Shown here one piece after another: positions 1 through 9,966 of a DNA stretch of 64,000 nt. The position numbers and the translations under genes were made by a program. Each line of letters opens with the position of its first letter. The first letter of the stretch is position 1. The notes under the pieces are model-generated. The model saw only the letters and a list, made by a program, of their open reading frames with translations. It was not told the origin of the DNA and made no database searches. This DNA comes from Vickermania ingenoplastis (lineage: Eukaryota; Euglenozoa; Kinetoplastea; Trypanosomatida; Trypanosomatidae), in contig VFSE01000237.1 of the NCBI GenBank assembly GCA_010157825.1, forward strand, positions 384,501 to 448,500, in the 5' to 3' direction.

Positions 1-3000
1 CGCTACGGTCGACTCTACAGCGAGGTATCGCTCTCCTCGCAGGTAGGGCACAACACCGGCCCGCCATCTGGTTCAGCGGCGAAGAGCCTGATGCACTCCT
101 TCTCGATGCTGCTGCCGCGACTGGACCCTCCGCATGGCGCGAACGGTGCTGTGCAGGAGATCAAACCTGCCGAGGAGAGTTTGAAGCGGCGGCTGAAGGC
201 CAACAGCTCGCGTGGGGCGGCGCCGCGGGGGAAGGGCGGCAGCTCGTTGGCTGGTGGGGATACAGACGATGACGACGACGACGATGACGACGATGGAGTA
301 GAGGAGGACGGGGGACTAGACGTGGATGTCGAGGCGGGGCCCAGCAACGACTCTGCGGCAGCGCTAGAGGAGCAGGAGAACGCGGATGCCACGACGTTCG
401 CCATTATGCAGCGCCTCCTGCCGCTGTGGGTGGTGCTGGCGGAGCGTATAGTCGGAAATGGCTTCTTTAAATCCGCCCACAGGCGGGCGCAGGAGAACGG
501 CTTCATGACCATTCTAGCAGTGGTGAAGTGTCTCACTTCCCTCGCAAACATCAAGTACCAGCACGTGACCTCCCCCGCTCAGGCACGCCGGATCAACCGG
601 TGGCTGAACGAGCAGCTCAAGGACGCTCATGCGTGTATGAATTTCTTCTACAGTAATTTCCCAGAGGTGACCAGCTTCGTCTCCAGCACACGCGCTGTTC
701 TCTCGGTGGCACACTCCATCCAGGAAGCCATCGACTCCCTGCACCTCCACCACGGGTTTGGAACAAAAATTACTGAAATGCTCAATAACTTGGTGGCGGA
801 TGTTCGAGATCACCTCCCTAGCTCATGGGGCCGGAACAACCATCAGAAGGAGGTGGATTTGGTGATGCGCGCGGTGGCCTCCACAACACTGGGGAAGGGG
901 CTGCGCCGGGCGGAGATCAGCGCGATCACCTCGATGGGTCTCGTGCGAAAGTTCAAGGAGGGGGATGTCATCACGCTGCCCAACAATGCCTTTTTGGTGG
1001 TTGTGTTTGGCAGCCTTCGCACCTTACGCCACCCGTGGACGACGGCGCACGCGGATCACGACCTCATTGAAAGCTTCGGCGACACCGTTGGGCTGGATGC
1101 CTTCCTGCTCCCGGCCTCAATGCGGCTGGTGGACCGCCGGCGGTGGGAAGTCATTACGGGCGAGGCGACGGCACTGCTCATTTCGTTTCAGAGCATCCAG
1201 CCCTTCCTGACAGAGCGATCGCTGCGGGCGGTGAAGGCACTCTGGCGCGCGGCCGCTGTCGAGGCGATTCTTCCCATACTAGAAGAGATGATCACCGTCC
1301 CCCCTGGCGATGTAGAGAATAGGCGGGAGCACTTGATGGGGTTAGTCATGGCGGGCACGCCGCTGATTGGGCCAGAGGATTGCAACCGGTTTGACGACCA
1401 CACGCCGTTTCACCTCTGCTTTTACTTGCGGGGGACGGACTCGAGAGGATTCTTCACCCGCGACTTGCCGCCCTGCCACGTCTCGACCTTCTACCTCAGC
1501 CAGGTCCAGTGGACCTCCCCAGATGTTGTCTTGTACGTGGTCCCGGTAAACATCAGCGACGGCGGCTACGTCCCCTGGGGCAGCGGAAGCGGGGCGGAGA
1601 GCGACAAGAACCACCCGAACGACCCGTCGTCCATGCGGCGGGCTTCCGACAGCCGCCAGCCCCGTGTCTCTGGCCCCGCTGCGGTGGGCAGTTGTACCAC
1701 ATTACAGAAGGGCAACCAGGAGACGATGGAGTCTGTTCGCGAGCGCAAGAAGAAGAAACGCGGCAGTCCCCGCGGCGCGTCGCCCTCTTCCCTCCCCTTC
1801 CCCTCTGCTGTGGGTTTGATGCAGGGCAGAGGGGCCTCGGGCTGGACCAGCCCACCCCGGACCTCTACCCCCGTGTCGGGCCACAACAGCAGCGCCCCGA
1901 GACACAGCCCACGCCATGTTTCACAGCGCCATACGCCCCAGCACCTTCACCCACCACCAGCAGCGCCAGTAGATGCAACGCTGCTGCCACGACCACAGCC
2001 CACCGAGTCGCCGCTGCCCCCAGCGGACCGCGAGGTGCGTCAGGAGCAGCAGCAGTTGGAGAGCCAGAAGGATGAAGGCGGGGGGATGGGGGGGGTGAGC
2101 ACCTCCACAGCGCCGACCTTCCACCCCCCATCGGTCTCCGGGACGGAAGAAAGAGTGCGCCGCGGCTCTGGGGAACAGCTGCTGCGCCATAGCACCGGTT
2201 CGTTTGCGTTGCCGGAGAAGAACACACCTGCGAATGGAGTGGTGGACGCCGTGGAGGGCCATATAAACACTGCAGAAGAGGATACGGAGGAGGGGACGCT
2301 GCTGGAAGGCACCGACACCCTGCGGAGTATGACGGATCCGAACACTTCTCTCGCTGGCATGCGACAGCCTATCCCGCGCTTTCGTTCCCGGCCCCGACAG
2401 CGTGGGGAAACGGCCGCCGAGGCGGCGGCGGCGGCGGCGGTGGCGGCGGTGGCGGATGCGGCGGCGGCGGCGGCGAGCGACAGCGCTACTTTCGGTACGG
2501 CAATGCGGGTCCTCAGCCGCGTGCTGGTGGGCGTTGTGCCCATGGAGGACAACGGCCCAGATGATCCCGCCGGGGTGGGAGACTCAACCGAGCTCTATGC
2601 CGCGACGCTAGAGGCGTCGACCACCTTTGGCTCGCCCCTGGTGGGTCGGCGCGCCTCGTCGTTCCCGACGACCCCACGCGGTGCTGGTGGGCGTGATGGC
2701 GGTGCGGGCCTGGGCTTTGCGCAGCGCTCACCCTCCGCTCCTCGGCACAGCGGAAGTACCGCGGACGGAGAGCGGTGCTGCGTTCTCCAGTCCTTTTCCC
2801 ATTTTGTGACGCCTGTGCCGATGGTCAACCAGCTCTTCGCGGTGTACGCCTCGATCCTGGAGCAGCTGTGCATCGCTGCCCTTCGCTACGTCCTACTGCC
2901 TTCCGATCTGCTGAATATTCAGCACGCCCAGAGGGTGAGCGCCAAGACCGTGGACTATTTGCTCCAGTTCTCCATGCAAGTACACCTCTTGCAGCAGGCG

Positions 3001-3975
3001 CTGGAGGGGATCCAGCAGCGGCACAATCGACGGAGTGGTGTCCCACGATTTGGATCGATGAACAGCATCACCCCCCCTGGGCATACCACGGACGCCCTGG
3101 GGTCCAGCCTGGGTCCTGGCGGCGGCGGGATCCCTTACTCCGTGGAGGGGAACCTGTACGACGGACGCGCCACGGATGCCTCGTTCCACATCAAAGTTTG
3201 TCAGTGGGCCCACCAGGCGCAGCGCTGCGGCCGTTATCACCTCCGCACGATGATCCTATCGATGCGTGCGTATGCCAACGCTCGCTTTGAGGGGATCGCG
3301 ACGGCACTACAGCAGGCCGTCCTCCTCCAGCCGGATCTCGCGAAGGTTGAGAACGTGGAGAATTTGCAAGCGTTTCTGCAGCTGAGCGGCCCCAACGCTC
3401 CGTTTCATCCGCCGAGCCCATCTGGCCCGGAGTGGGGCAGCCGCAGCCCGAGCGCCGCCGCCGCCGCCGCCGCTGCACAGCCGCCCAGCACCTCCGCTGG
3501 GACGACCGGAACCAGCCCCGCCCTCAGCGCCGGCGCCGCGGCCTCCCAGCAGCCCAGCAGGATGGGGGCTGGCGCCGGCATGGCGTCTCTGGACATCAGC
3601 GCGGGGCGACGGAGCAGCAGCACTATTCGAAGCTTTCGTATTCCCACCCCGCCGCTCTCCCCGCCATTTCTGTCTGTCACCGATGTGGAGCGACACCACG
3701 CGCTCGAGGGCAGCGACTTTCAGCTTCCCCCCGCTGCGGGGATGCAGATGGGAACGACCAAGATCCCCGCGGCGATGGAGCCGGGGTGGATGCCGCTGCC
3801 CAGCCAGGATGTGGAGGCCGCGGCGGTGGAGGAGTTTCAGACAGTCATTGGAAAAAGCGTCACACAGGCAGGGAACAGCCGCACAGAAGATTTTGAAGAG
3901 GAGGAGGAGGAGGAGGCCGAGGCGGCAAGACGACGTCGGGCGACACTCACCGCACGATCATCCGTGTCTACGTAA
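1..3975 (+). CDS. C-terminal part of a large protein with a cyclic-nucleotide-binding-like domain (possible SLC9C/SOS1-type Na+/H+ exchanger), 5' end outside window
   Basis: The frame is open to the window edge, so the gene is cut at its 5' end; the first in-window ATG (91) is probably internal. After an acidic Asp run (about 264-300), a helical stretch (about 400-840) has a pattern, FPEV followed by about 18 residues and then AIDSLH, that resembles the helical linker of SLC9C/SOS1 exchangers. A CNBD-like segment follows (about 892-1215), with FKEGDVI, a VVFGSLR strand and GEATALLISF. No membrane segments lie in the visible part; in that family they would be upstream. The rest is low-complexity sequence rich in Ser, Pro, Ala and Gly (poly-Ala near 2420-2480 and 3455-3475), ending in a Glu run. 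The exchanger assignment is inference from pattern similarity; the CNBD-like fold is more secure. Another CNBD-bearing channel is possible. Confidence 0.6.
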   Translation, partial: RYGRLYSEVSLSSQVGHNTGPPSGSAAKSLMHSFSMLLPRLDPPHGANGAVQEIKPAEESLKRRLKANSSRGAAPRGKGGSSLAGGDTDDDDDDDDDDGVEEDGGLDVDVEAGPSNDSAAALEEQENADATTFAIMQRLLPLWVVLAERIVGNGFFKSAHRRAQENGFMTILAVVKCLTSLANIKYQHVTSPAQARRINRWLNEQLKDAHACMNFFYSNFPEVTSFVSSTRAVLSVAHSIQEAIDSLHLHHGFGTKITEMLNNLVADVRDHLPSSWGRNNHQKEVDLVMRAVASTTLGKGLRRAEISAITSMGLVRKFKEGDVITLPNNAFLVVVFGSLRTLRHPWTTAHADHDLIESFGDTVGLDAFLLPASMRLVDRRRWEVITGEATALLISFQSIQPFLTERSLRAVKALWRAAAVEAILPILEEMITVPPGDVENRREHLMGLVMAGTPLIGPEDCNRFDDHTPFHLCFYLRGTDSRGFFTRDLPPCHVSTFYLSQVQWTSPDVVLYVVPVNISDGGYVPWGSGSGAESDKNHPNDPSSMRRASDSRQPRVSGPAAVGSCTTLQKGNQETMESVRERKKKKRGSPRGASPSSLPFPSAVGLMQGRGASGWTSPPRTSTPVSGHNSSAPRHSPRHVSQRHTPQHLHPPPAAPVDATLLPRPQPTESPLPPADREVRQEQQQLESQKDEGGGMGGVSTSTAPTFHPPSVSGTEERVRRGSGEQLLRHSTGSFALPEKNTPANGVVDAVEGHINTAEEDTEEGTLLEGTDTLRSMTDPNTSLAGMRQPIPRFRSRPRQRGETAAEAAAAAAVAAVADAAAAAASDSATFGTAMRVLSRVLVGVVPMEDNGPDDPAGVGDSTELYAATLEASTTFGSPLVGRRASSFPTTPRGAGGRDGGAGLGFAQRSPSAPRHSGSTADGERCCVLQSFSHFVTPVPMVNQLFAVYASILEQLCIAALRYVLLPSDLLNIQHAQRVSAKTVDYLLQFSMQVHLLQQALEGIQQRHNRRSGVPRFGSMNSITPPGHTTDALGSSLGPGGGGIPYSVEGNLYDGRATDASFHIKVCQWAHQAQRCGRYHLRTMILSMRAYANARFEGIATALQQAVLLQPDLAKVENVENLQAFLQLSGPNAPFHPPSPSGPEWGSRSPSAAAAAAAAQPPSTSAGTTGTSPALSAGAAASQQPSRMGAGAGMASLDISAGRRSSSTIRSFRIPTPPLSPPFLSVTDVERHHALEGSDFQLPPAAGMQMGTTKIPAAMEPGWMPLPSQDVEAAAVEEFQTVIGKSVTQAGNSRTEDFEEEEEEEAEAARRRRATLTARSSVST

Positions 3976-4357
3976 GAAACGAAGAAAGAAAGGAACAAAA
4001 AAAAATACAAGAAAGAACGAGAGAGAGCGAGAGAGAGATTTGATGCGATTAGATTAGATGCGATGGGCGTAAAAATCGACTTCCCCCCCCCCCCACCCCC
4101 TCTCCTTCTCTTCCGAACTTCCTATGCTGAAGAGAAATCCGTTGACCACCTTGCGATTCAAGCTATCCCTCTGCTCTATTTGTTTCTTTCTTTCCTACGC
4201 GGAATGGATACACCACTGAAGAACTCTGCCGGGCCCTTCTCTATCGCTTTTCTTTGTTCCGTTGTCATTTCTTCATCGACTCCACCCCCTTCACACTCAC
4301 ACACATACATACATCCATCTATACAGACATACCCCCCCCCCAACCCCCCCCGCTACG
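3976..4357 (+). promoter_or_regulatory. Intergenic region with C runs and trans-splice acceptor
   Basis: This spacer holds A-rich 3' UTR-like sequence, a long C run (4083-4099), a pyrimidine-rich tract (about 4240-4312) and a candidate AG acceptor at 4325-4326, 32 nt before the ATG at 4358. The leader between AG and ATG is nearly all C (4332-4351), unusual for a 5' UTR. No gene is seen here. Confidence 0.55.
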
Positions 4358-5758
4358 ATGGATCCTGAAGTGCGTGCGGTACAGGAGCTGAATGCCATAT
4401 TCCAGCGCATGGAAGTCCCGTGCGAGGTGCTCATGAGCCCCGAAGAGGGCAAGCACGTCCGCGCCACGCGACCGCTGGCCGCGCATGAGGCACTCTTCGA
4501 AGAAGTTCCCATAGCCTCCTGGTCTGCCCCGCTCTTCACACACGCCGTGCTGGCAAACGAAGGGAATGAAAAGAAGGAGGCTTTGTGCTTCTACTGCCTG
4601 CGTCGCAAGACGGAGTCCTCCGCTTCTGATGTGGAACAGCTGGACAAGAAAGCGGAGGAGGAGGAGCCCACGGAGTGGACCGACTGCAAGGCATGCCGCG
4701 CCGCCTTCTGCAGCGGTTCGTGCCGTCGTAACGCCACTGCGTTGCACCGGCTTCTGTGCGAGCCGGCGAAGACGCTGCTGCAGCGCGCAGCGGGCGACGC
4801 CGCCACGCCAGGAGGGAGTGGCACTGCTGCGGCGCAACGGCTGGAGCAGGGCATCACGCTGGACGGACTGGCGCGATGTGCGGCGTGGCTGATTAGTCGC
4901 ATAGGTTTCACCATTCAGCAAGCACAACTGCCAGCATCCGCTTTTATGTTTGACGAACAGAAGAAGGAGGAGGGAGGAGGAGCCAGCAGTGCCGCCGCGG
5001 TGGCGTCGCTGCAGGAGCAGATCTTCACGGCCGCCTCGGCTCCTTTCAATCGCCTCTTGGCTGCGCCCGACAGCACCATATACAAGGGCATAAACACCAA
5101 GATGTGGAAGCAGTCCATCCGAGACGCCCTGCAGCGGACCGCACCCGATTTCTTAAACGACTGCGTTTCACCACCGCTGGAGAGTAGCGACAAGGATGGC
5201 GAGACGAAGAGGCTGTGCAAGTGGAGTGAGGCGCTGCTGGCGGCTGCGCTGTCAGACGATACGCTGCACACAATGCTGGGCCAGCTCGCGCTCAATGCCC
5301 ATGCCATCAACACAGTGATATACTTGCCAAAACATGAGGAAGAGGAAAAGGATATCAGAAACGGAAAGCCCGAGAAGAAGGAGGTGGAGAATGGGGATAC
5401 CGAGCACGAAATCACCCAAACGAAGCGCTTTGATGTGGTGGTGAAAGGCGCTGGTCTCTATGGCCTGCTCGCTTGCTTCAACCACAGCTGTGAGCCGAAT
5501 CTTGTCGTCTCCCACCCACACGGAACGCACGAACTCGAGGTGCGAGCGATACGTGCTATTCCCACGGGGGAACCTCTCACCATCTCCTACATTCCACTTG
5601 GCGCGGAGACCACCGTGGTAGAGAAAGACTCGGTCCTTAGCGAAACAAAGAAAAAAGAGGTGCGGGAGGGGCTGCAGGAGCGCCGCCGACAGCTGCGGCA
5701 GTACTTTTTTGAGTGCCGCTGCCCTCGATGTCAGCGGGAAGCAGCTCTCACTGCCTAG
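4358..5758 (+). CDS. MYND-SET domain protein (SMYD-type lysine methyltransferase family)
   Basis: A 466-aa protein if started at the ATG at 4358, which follows the likely splice acceptor at 4325-4326; an in-frame ATG at 4262 lies inside the pyrimidine tract and is unlikely. Residues about 77-135 form a MYND-like zinc finger: CFYC, then CKAC, then CSGSC, His and a final Cys, with an acidic insertion between the first pair and the rest. The SET core is near the C-terminus (about 368-412), with FNHSCEPN, the family's NHSC motif, and ISY; a Cys-rich post-SET (ECRCPRC) ends the protein. SMYD enzymes use S-adenosylmethionine to methylate lysines in histones or other proteins. The substrate cannot be told from sequence. 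Low-complexity loops (about 210 and 340-360) are typical of trypanosomatid proteins. Confidence 0.85.
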   Translation: MDPEVRAVQELNAIFQRMEVPCEVLMSPEEGKHVRATRPLAAHEALFEEVPIASWSAPLFTHAVLANEGNEKKEALCFYCLRRKTESSASDVEQLDKKAEEEEPTEWTDCKACRAAFCSGSCRRNATALHRLLCEPAKTLLQRAAGDAATPGGSGTAAAQRLEQGITLDGLARCAAWLISRIGFTIQQAQLPASAFMFDEQKKEEGGGASSAAAVASLQEQIFTAASAPFNRLLAAPDSTIYKGINTKMWKQSIRDALQRTAPDFLNDCVSPPLESSDKDGETKRLCKWSEALLAAALSDDTLHTMLGQLALNAHAINTVIYLPKHEEEEKDIRNGKPEKKEVENGDTEHEITQTKRFDVVVKGAGLYGLLACFNHSCEPNLVVSHPHGTHELEVRAIRAIPTGEPLTISYIPLGAETTVVEKDSVLSETKKKEVREGLQERRRQLRQYFFECRCPRCQREAALTA

Positions 5759-6228
5759 ACTCTTTGGAGAGGGAGGGAGAGAGAGAAGTGCTTGCTTGCC
5801 CGCATCGTTCGCACTTGGTTATTCGATTAAAAAAAATTAAAAAAAGTATAGCAGAAGAGGAAGACCCTGTGCTTGCTGCTCTGAGTTTCTTTCTCTACAA
5901 AAATAAAAAAAAAACAAAAAACAATACCGTACTAGCTGATTCCATTGCTGCAGCCGTAGACGGTTGGCGTTGGAGTTTCTTGGTGTTTGTGTTGAGGAAC
6001 CCTGCTACCATAGCCCCCTTTTCTCTTCTTTAACCACCATCCTTATTTACCTTCTGCTCTTTCTCTTTCTCTTTCTCTCTTTTTTTTTGGTTTCCTTTAT
6101 TATTTGGAGAACCACAAAGCAAAGGCAAGCGAGCACATCTTCCGCTCCACATACTATCGAAGCGCTTTGGCAAGTGATCAGCGGCCGCACACACGTCCAT
6201 CTTCCCTCTTCCCTCGCAACTAGCCCCC
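5759..6228 (+). promoter_or_regulatory. Intergenic region with trans-splice acceptor for the D2HGDH gene
   Basis: A-rich 3' UTR-like DNA (about 5825-5930) is followed by a strong pyrimidine tract (6054-6088). The first AG after it is at 6108-6109, giving a leader of about 120 nt before the ATG at 6229. No gene is seen. Confidence 0.5.
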
Positions 6229-7797
6229 ATGTCTGCCACTCTTAAGGCGGCGCAGGCCCGAGCGGCGCACTACGCGGCCCGCAACAGCGCCTTCACCAAG
6301 CCGACCTCGAAGCATCTCGAGAAGATCAAGTCGCTGCTCGAGGCACCGTGCCCACGCAGCGGCCGCAAGGGCACGGTGCAGCTGGACCAGGATGCGATTG
6401 CCCCGCACAACGTGGACTGGACGAATCATGTGGCCGGGTCCTGCCCCGCTCTGCTGCTGCCCACCTGCACGGAGCACGTCGCGAGCGTTCTGCGGTACTG
6501 CAACGAGGAGAAGCTCGCTGTGGTGCCCCAAGGGGGCAACACGGGGCTTGTCTACGGCGGCCAGCCGCTGTTTGACGAGCTCGTGCTGAGTTTGCAGAAC
6601 ATGAACGCCGCGCCGCGTGTGGATGAGGACACGCTGTCGGTGGAGGCCGAGTCGGGTGTGATCCTGCAGAAGTGCCAGGAGGCGTGTGAGGCGAGCGGGC
6701 TGCTCTTCCCGCTGTCCATGGGCAGCAAGGGAAGTGCGATGATGGGCGGCTGCGTGAGCACGAACGCCGGGGGCATCTACTACGCGCGCTACGGCTCCAT
6801 GCACGCCAACGTGCTGGGGCTTGAGGTGGTGACAGCGGAGGGCAAAGTGCTGGACCTGATGTCCACGCTGCGCAAGGACAACGCCGGGTATGATATGAAG
6901 CACCTGTTTATCGGTAGCGAGGGAACCCTGGGCGTGGTGACCAGGAGCGCCGTGAAGCTCTTCCCCCAGCCCGCATCCCAGCAGCTCGTGCTGCTGCGGG
7001 TGCCGGACTTTGAGTGTGTGCTGACGCTCTACAAGCTGGCGCAGAAGCACCTGGGGGAGTGCCTCGCTGCCGTGGAGGTGGTGGACGCGGAGAGCTTTCG
7101 CCCCTTCGCGGCCGAGGAGCTGCCCATGCCGCACGGCCACGACGACGATCGCACCGAGGCCTTCCAGACGGGCGCCTCGTACGCCTCGTGCTACTTCACG
7201 GTGCTGATCGAGACGCACGGCAGCAATGGAGACCACGAAATTGAGAAACTAGGGTCGATGATGGAGGCGGCGCAGGAGGCGCTGCAGGGGAAGCTCGATG
7301 GGGATGGCCGCTACGAGCCTGTGCTCTCCCAGTCCGCGGCGCAGTCCGCGAAGCTGTGGGCCCTTCGGGAGGACGTGCCGGTGCGCCTGGCCAGCAGTGG
7401 CGATATCTACAAGTTTGACGTCAGCTTCCCGTTAGATCGTTTCTATAGCATTGTTGAGCACACCCGTGAGATGGTGTACAAGAAGGCGAAGCTGCCGCCC
7501 CAGGAGGTGTGGGTGGTGGGCTACGGGCATTTTGGTGACGGCAACGTGCACCTGAACGTGATCGACGTGAGCCGTACGCACGAGGAGCAGCTGCTGCCTG
7601 TGCTATACCCCGGCGTGTACGAGTTCTGCGCGCAGCACGGCGGCAGCATCTCTGCGGAGCACGGCGTTGGACTTCAAAAACGTGATTACCTCCCCCTGAG
7701 CAGGTCCGACGCCTGCATTGAACAAATGCGGGCCTTCAAGCGGGTGATGGACCCCAACGGGATTCTGAACCCCTACAAGGTACTCCCCATGCTTTAG
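6229..7797 (+). CDS. D2HGDH: D-2-hydroxyglutarate dehydrogenase (FAD-dependent, FAD_binding_4 / VAO family)
   Basis: A 522-aa protein, about full family length. It would oxidise D-2-hydroxyglutarate to 2-oxoglutarate with FAD, passing electrons to an electron-transfer flavoprotein or other acceptor, usually in mitochondria. The FAD-binding part shows PQGGNTG (100-106), GSKGSAMMGGCVSTNAGG (165-182), RYGS and RKDNAGYD, then IGSEGTLG (228-235), all close to the D2HGDH subgroup rather than glycolate or D-lactate oxidases. The C-terminal substrate/metal part has GHFGDGNVHLN (about 432-442), with the paired His residues, and SAEHGVG (about 475-481); it ends MDPNGILNPYKVLP. The basic Ala/Arg-rich N-terminus could be a mitochondrial presequence. 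D-lactate dehydrogenase of the same family is the main alternative. Confidence 0.88.
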   Translation: MSATLKAAQARAAHYAARNSAFTKPTSKHLEKIKSLLEAPCPRSGRKGTVQLDQDAIAPHNVDWTNHVAGSCPALLLPTCTEHVASVLRYCNEEKLAVVPQGGNTGLVYGGQPLFDELVLSLQNMNAAPRVDEDTLSVEAESGVILQKCQEACEASGLLFPLSMGSKGSAMMGGCVSTNAGGIYYARYGSMHANVLGLEVVTAEGKVLDLMSTLRKDNAGYDMKHLFIGSEGTLGVVTRSAVKLFPQPASQQLVLLRVPDFECVLTLYKLAQKHLGECLAAVEVVDAESFRPFAAEELPMPHGHDDDRTEAFQTGASYASCYFTVLIETHGSNGDHEIEKLGSMMEAAQEALQGKLDGDGRYEPVLSQSAAQSAKLWALREDVPVRLASSGDIYKFDVSFPLDRFYSIVEHTREMVYKKAKLPPQEVWVVGYGHFGDGNVHLNVIDVSRTHEEQLLPVLYPGVYEFCAQHGGSISAEHGVGLQKRDYLPLSRSDACIEQMRAFKRVMDPNGILNPYKVLPML

Positions 7798-8419
7798 CGA
7801 TGCCTTCGCCTGCACCGGCGGAGCGGGGGGGGTTCTTATCGATTCCTTACTCCTATACATAATACATTCTTCTTCCAATCCTTCTGTTTGTTCGAAAAAG
7901 AAAAAAAAAGGAAATACAGTAACAACAACAACAAAAACAAAACAAAAAAAGAATTTTAATTGATGAAGTTAAAGAAACCCAAAGCTGCGGTATGAGCAAC
8001 AACAACATCAAGCGCCATACCCTCCATCAGAAAGAAAGAAAAGATAATATATATAGATATATATAAACCACGCAGGGAAAGTACTATGTGCAGCGGTCAT
8101 TTGCTTTAGAAAAAGACAACAAAAAACAACAACAGCAAAAACAAACCACAGCAAAAGATGAATAATAGAGACGTGTAGCAGGGATATCGTGGGATGTTAA
8201 GGGTCTCGTGCCATCGCAGGAGGTAGACAGCGTAGCTTGATGCGCATATGCTGCTGCTGGTTTATGCCTGATCTGATGCGGTGTGCATAAGTTTGGTTTC
8301 TCTTTCCTCTCTCTCTCTCTTCTTCTTCTTTTTTTTTTCCGTTTGGGCATCATACGGCAAATATGCTGTACCAGGACAAGGGGAAGAAGCGATAGCTTCA
8401 ACAACAGCAAAAGAAAGGA
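7798..8419 (+). promoter_or_regulatory. Intergenic region with trans-splice acceptor
   Basis: An A-rich spacer with AAC/AAAC runs and a short AT stretch (8046-8066). A long pyrimidine tract (8299-8340) precedes an AG at 8373-8374, 45 nt before the ATG at 8420. This supports 8420, not the ATG at 8362, as the earliest start. No gene is seen. Confidence 0.5.
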
Positions 8420-9430
8420 ATGGTGCAGGCCGCCCTTCTCTGTAGCGGTGCGGCTGCCGGGACGCAGCATGCGCTGGGTCGGTTGCCGTGTGGGGCGCTG
8501 CCCCCTCGCAGGAATGCTCGGCTCGTCGCCTGGCGGGCCGCCCTCTCGACCCGCTCCTCAACCACCCAGATGTGGAGTAGATTCACCCCACTCGCCACAC
8601 CGTGCCGGCATTTTTTCTGTGCACCCACTTCCCTTTGCCTTCACAAGAGGAAGGATTTAGAAGCCACTGCAGAGAGTTCCACGCTTGCCGTGCGAGCGAC
8701 GGGGGCCGTGCCTCGATCGGGTGGACCAGGCACTTCCGCGGCGGCAGGGCGAGGGGGGGCTGGTGCCGCGCGTCGGTCTCCCCCACACGGCTCTTCTTCT
8801 ACCGCCGCGTCGTCCTCTGCTTCCTCCTCCGTGGGATTTAAGGGCACCCCGGGGAAGCGCAAGCGTGATGCGGGTAGCGCCATCAAGGTCCGGCCGCGAG
8901 CCCCGTGGGGTATCCGCCAGCTGCGGGACAGCTGGAGCCAGGACGCCATGACCTCCAGAGAGACGGAAAATATGAGTGAGCGGATGCACCGGGAGAATCG
9001 CTATCACCCCGATGAGTTCCGCCGCTACCACATCAAGTACGCGGCCCTGCTGGTTTTCCCGTGCATTATCTTTGGGACGTTTGTTGGGTATTATTATCAT
9101 ACCGGGAGGCCGCTGTGGGAGGGGAATCCACAGGAACTGCTCAACTACATCCGGCGACTCGATACCTCCCCCCGTAGCGCCCTCTACGCCGATCGGATCG
9201 AGGGCCAAGATAAGCTTCCCGATCACATTGTGCGCTACCGGGCCGAGCATTACACTGAGCGAGAGGCGCAGGAGCGCGTCTTTCAGCTGATTCACACGGT
9301 GTGCCGTAATCCAACGGAGGAGGAGCTCCGCCAGCTGGAGGCCATGGACCGGGAGGCGGCGGAAGCAGCAGCAGCAGCAGCGAAGCGAAGCATCAATGAC
9401 GGGCAAGAGGGAGAGGAGGGCGATGAATGA
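8420..9430 (+). CDS. Unrecognised single-pass membrane protein, possibly mitochondrial
   Basis: A 336-aa protein whose family I do not recognise. The first about 160 residues are rich in Arg, Ala, Ser and Gly with almost no acidic residues, which suits a mitochondrial presequence followed by a disordered stretch. A better-conserved-looking part starts near residue 155 (RPRAPWGIRQLRDSW). One hydrophobic membrane segment lies at about 209-227 (ALLVFPCIIFGTFVGYYYH), with a charged segment before it, and a soluble tail of about 110 residues follows that ends in an Ala run and acidic residues. An internal ATG at 8570 is an alternative start. A small inner-membrane respiratory or translocase accessory subunit is conceivable but unproven. 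Confidence 0.7.
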   Translation: MVQAALLCSGAAAGTQHALGRLPCGALPPRRNARLVAWRAALSTRSSTTQMWSRFTPLATPCRHFFCAPTSLCLHKRKDLEATAESSTLAVRATGAVPRSGGPGTSAAAGRGGAGAARRSPPHGSSSTAASSSASSSVGFKGTPGKRKRDAGSAIKVRPRAPWGIRQLRDSWSQDAMTSRETENMSERMHRENRYHPDEFRRYHIKYAALLVFPCIIFGTFVGYYYHTGRPLWEGNPQELLNYIRRLDTSPRSALYADRIEGQDKLPDHIVRYRAEHYTEREAQERVFQLIHTVCRNPTEEELRQLEAMDREAAEAAAAAAKRSINDGQEGEEGDE

Positions 9431-9966
9431 GCAAGCGAGAGAGAGAGAGCGAGAGAACAAAACGAAAGGATGAACGCTGTGCTTTGCGCTTCTTCTATAT
9501 GCACTGGTGTGTATCAACGATGCGAATGAACAAGGGCATACATAGGAGAAAACCACCACTCTCACTCACACGCATAGACGGAAGCACGTGAAAAAAATAA
9601 TACACGTTTGGAAAAGAAGTAGTCGCATTTAATGCATAACAAGAAGAATTCATCCAAACACGTCGAAGGAGGCAACCACCCAATAGTGATCAACATTACC
9701 ATCCATCTGTGGGCTGTTGAGTATCCGTATCGGAAGGAGCGGCGGTGGATACGTCGATAGTCCGTTGTCTGTTCCCTTCCGCTCTTATCACTCTTCTTTT
9801 TCTTCGTGGAAACCACAACACGGTCCCCCCCCCCCTCTCACGCCCTTTTCACTCTTCCACCTCTTCGTCGGCCTTTCTATCTCCTTCTCTTGTCGCCCTC
9901 TTCTATGGAAATATTTATCGTATCATCTAGATATTACGACCTTCCAAAAAACACACAGGGTCAAGG
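9431..9966 (+). promoter_or_regulatory. Intergenic region with trans-splice acceptor
   Basis: The spacer carries a (GA)-rich stretch right after the stop, then mixed sequence. A pyrimidine-rich tract (about 9823-9905, with a C run at 9826-9836) is followed by an AG at 9929-9930, 36 nt before the ATG at 9967. No gene is seen. Confidence 0.5.
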
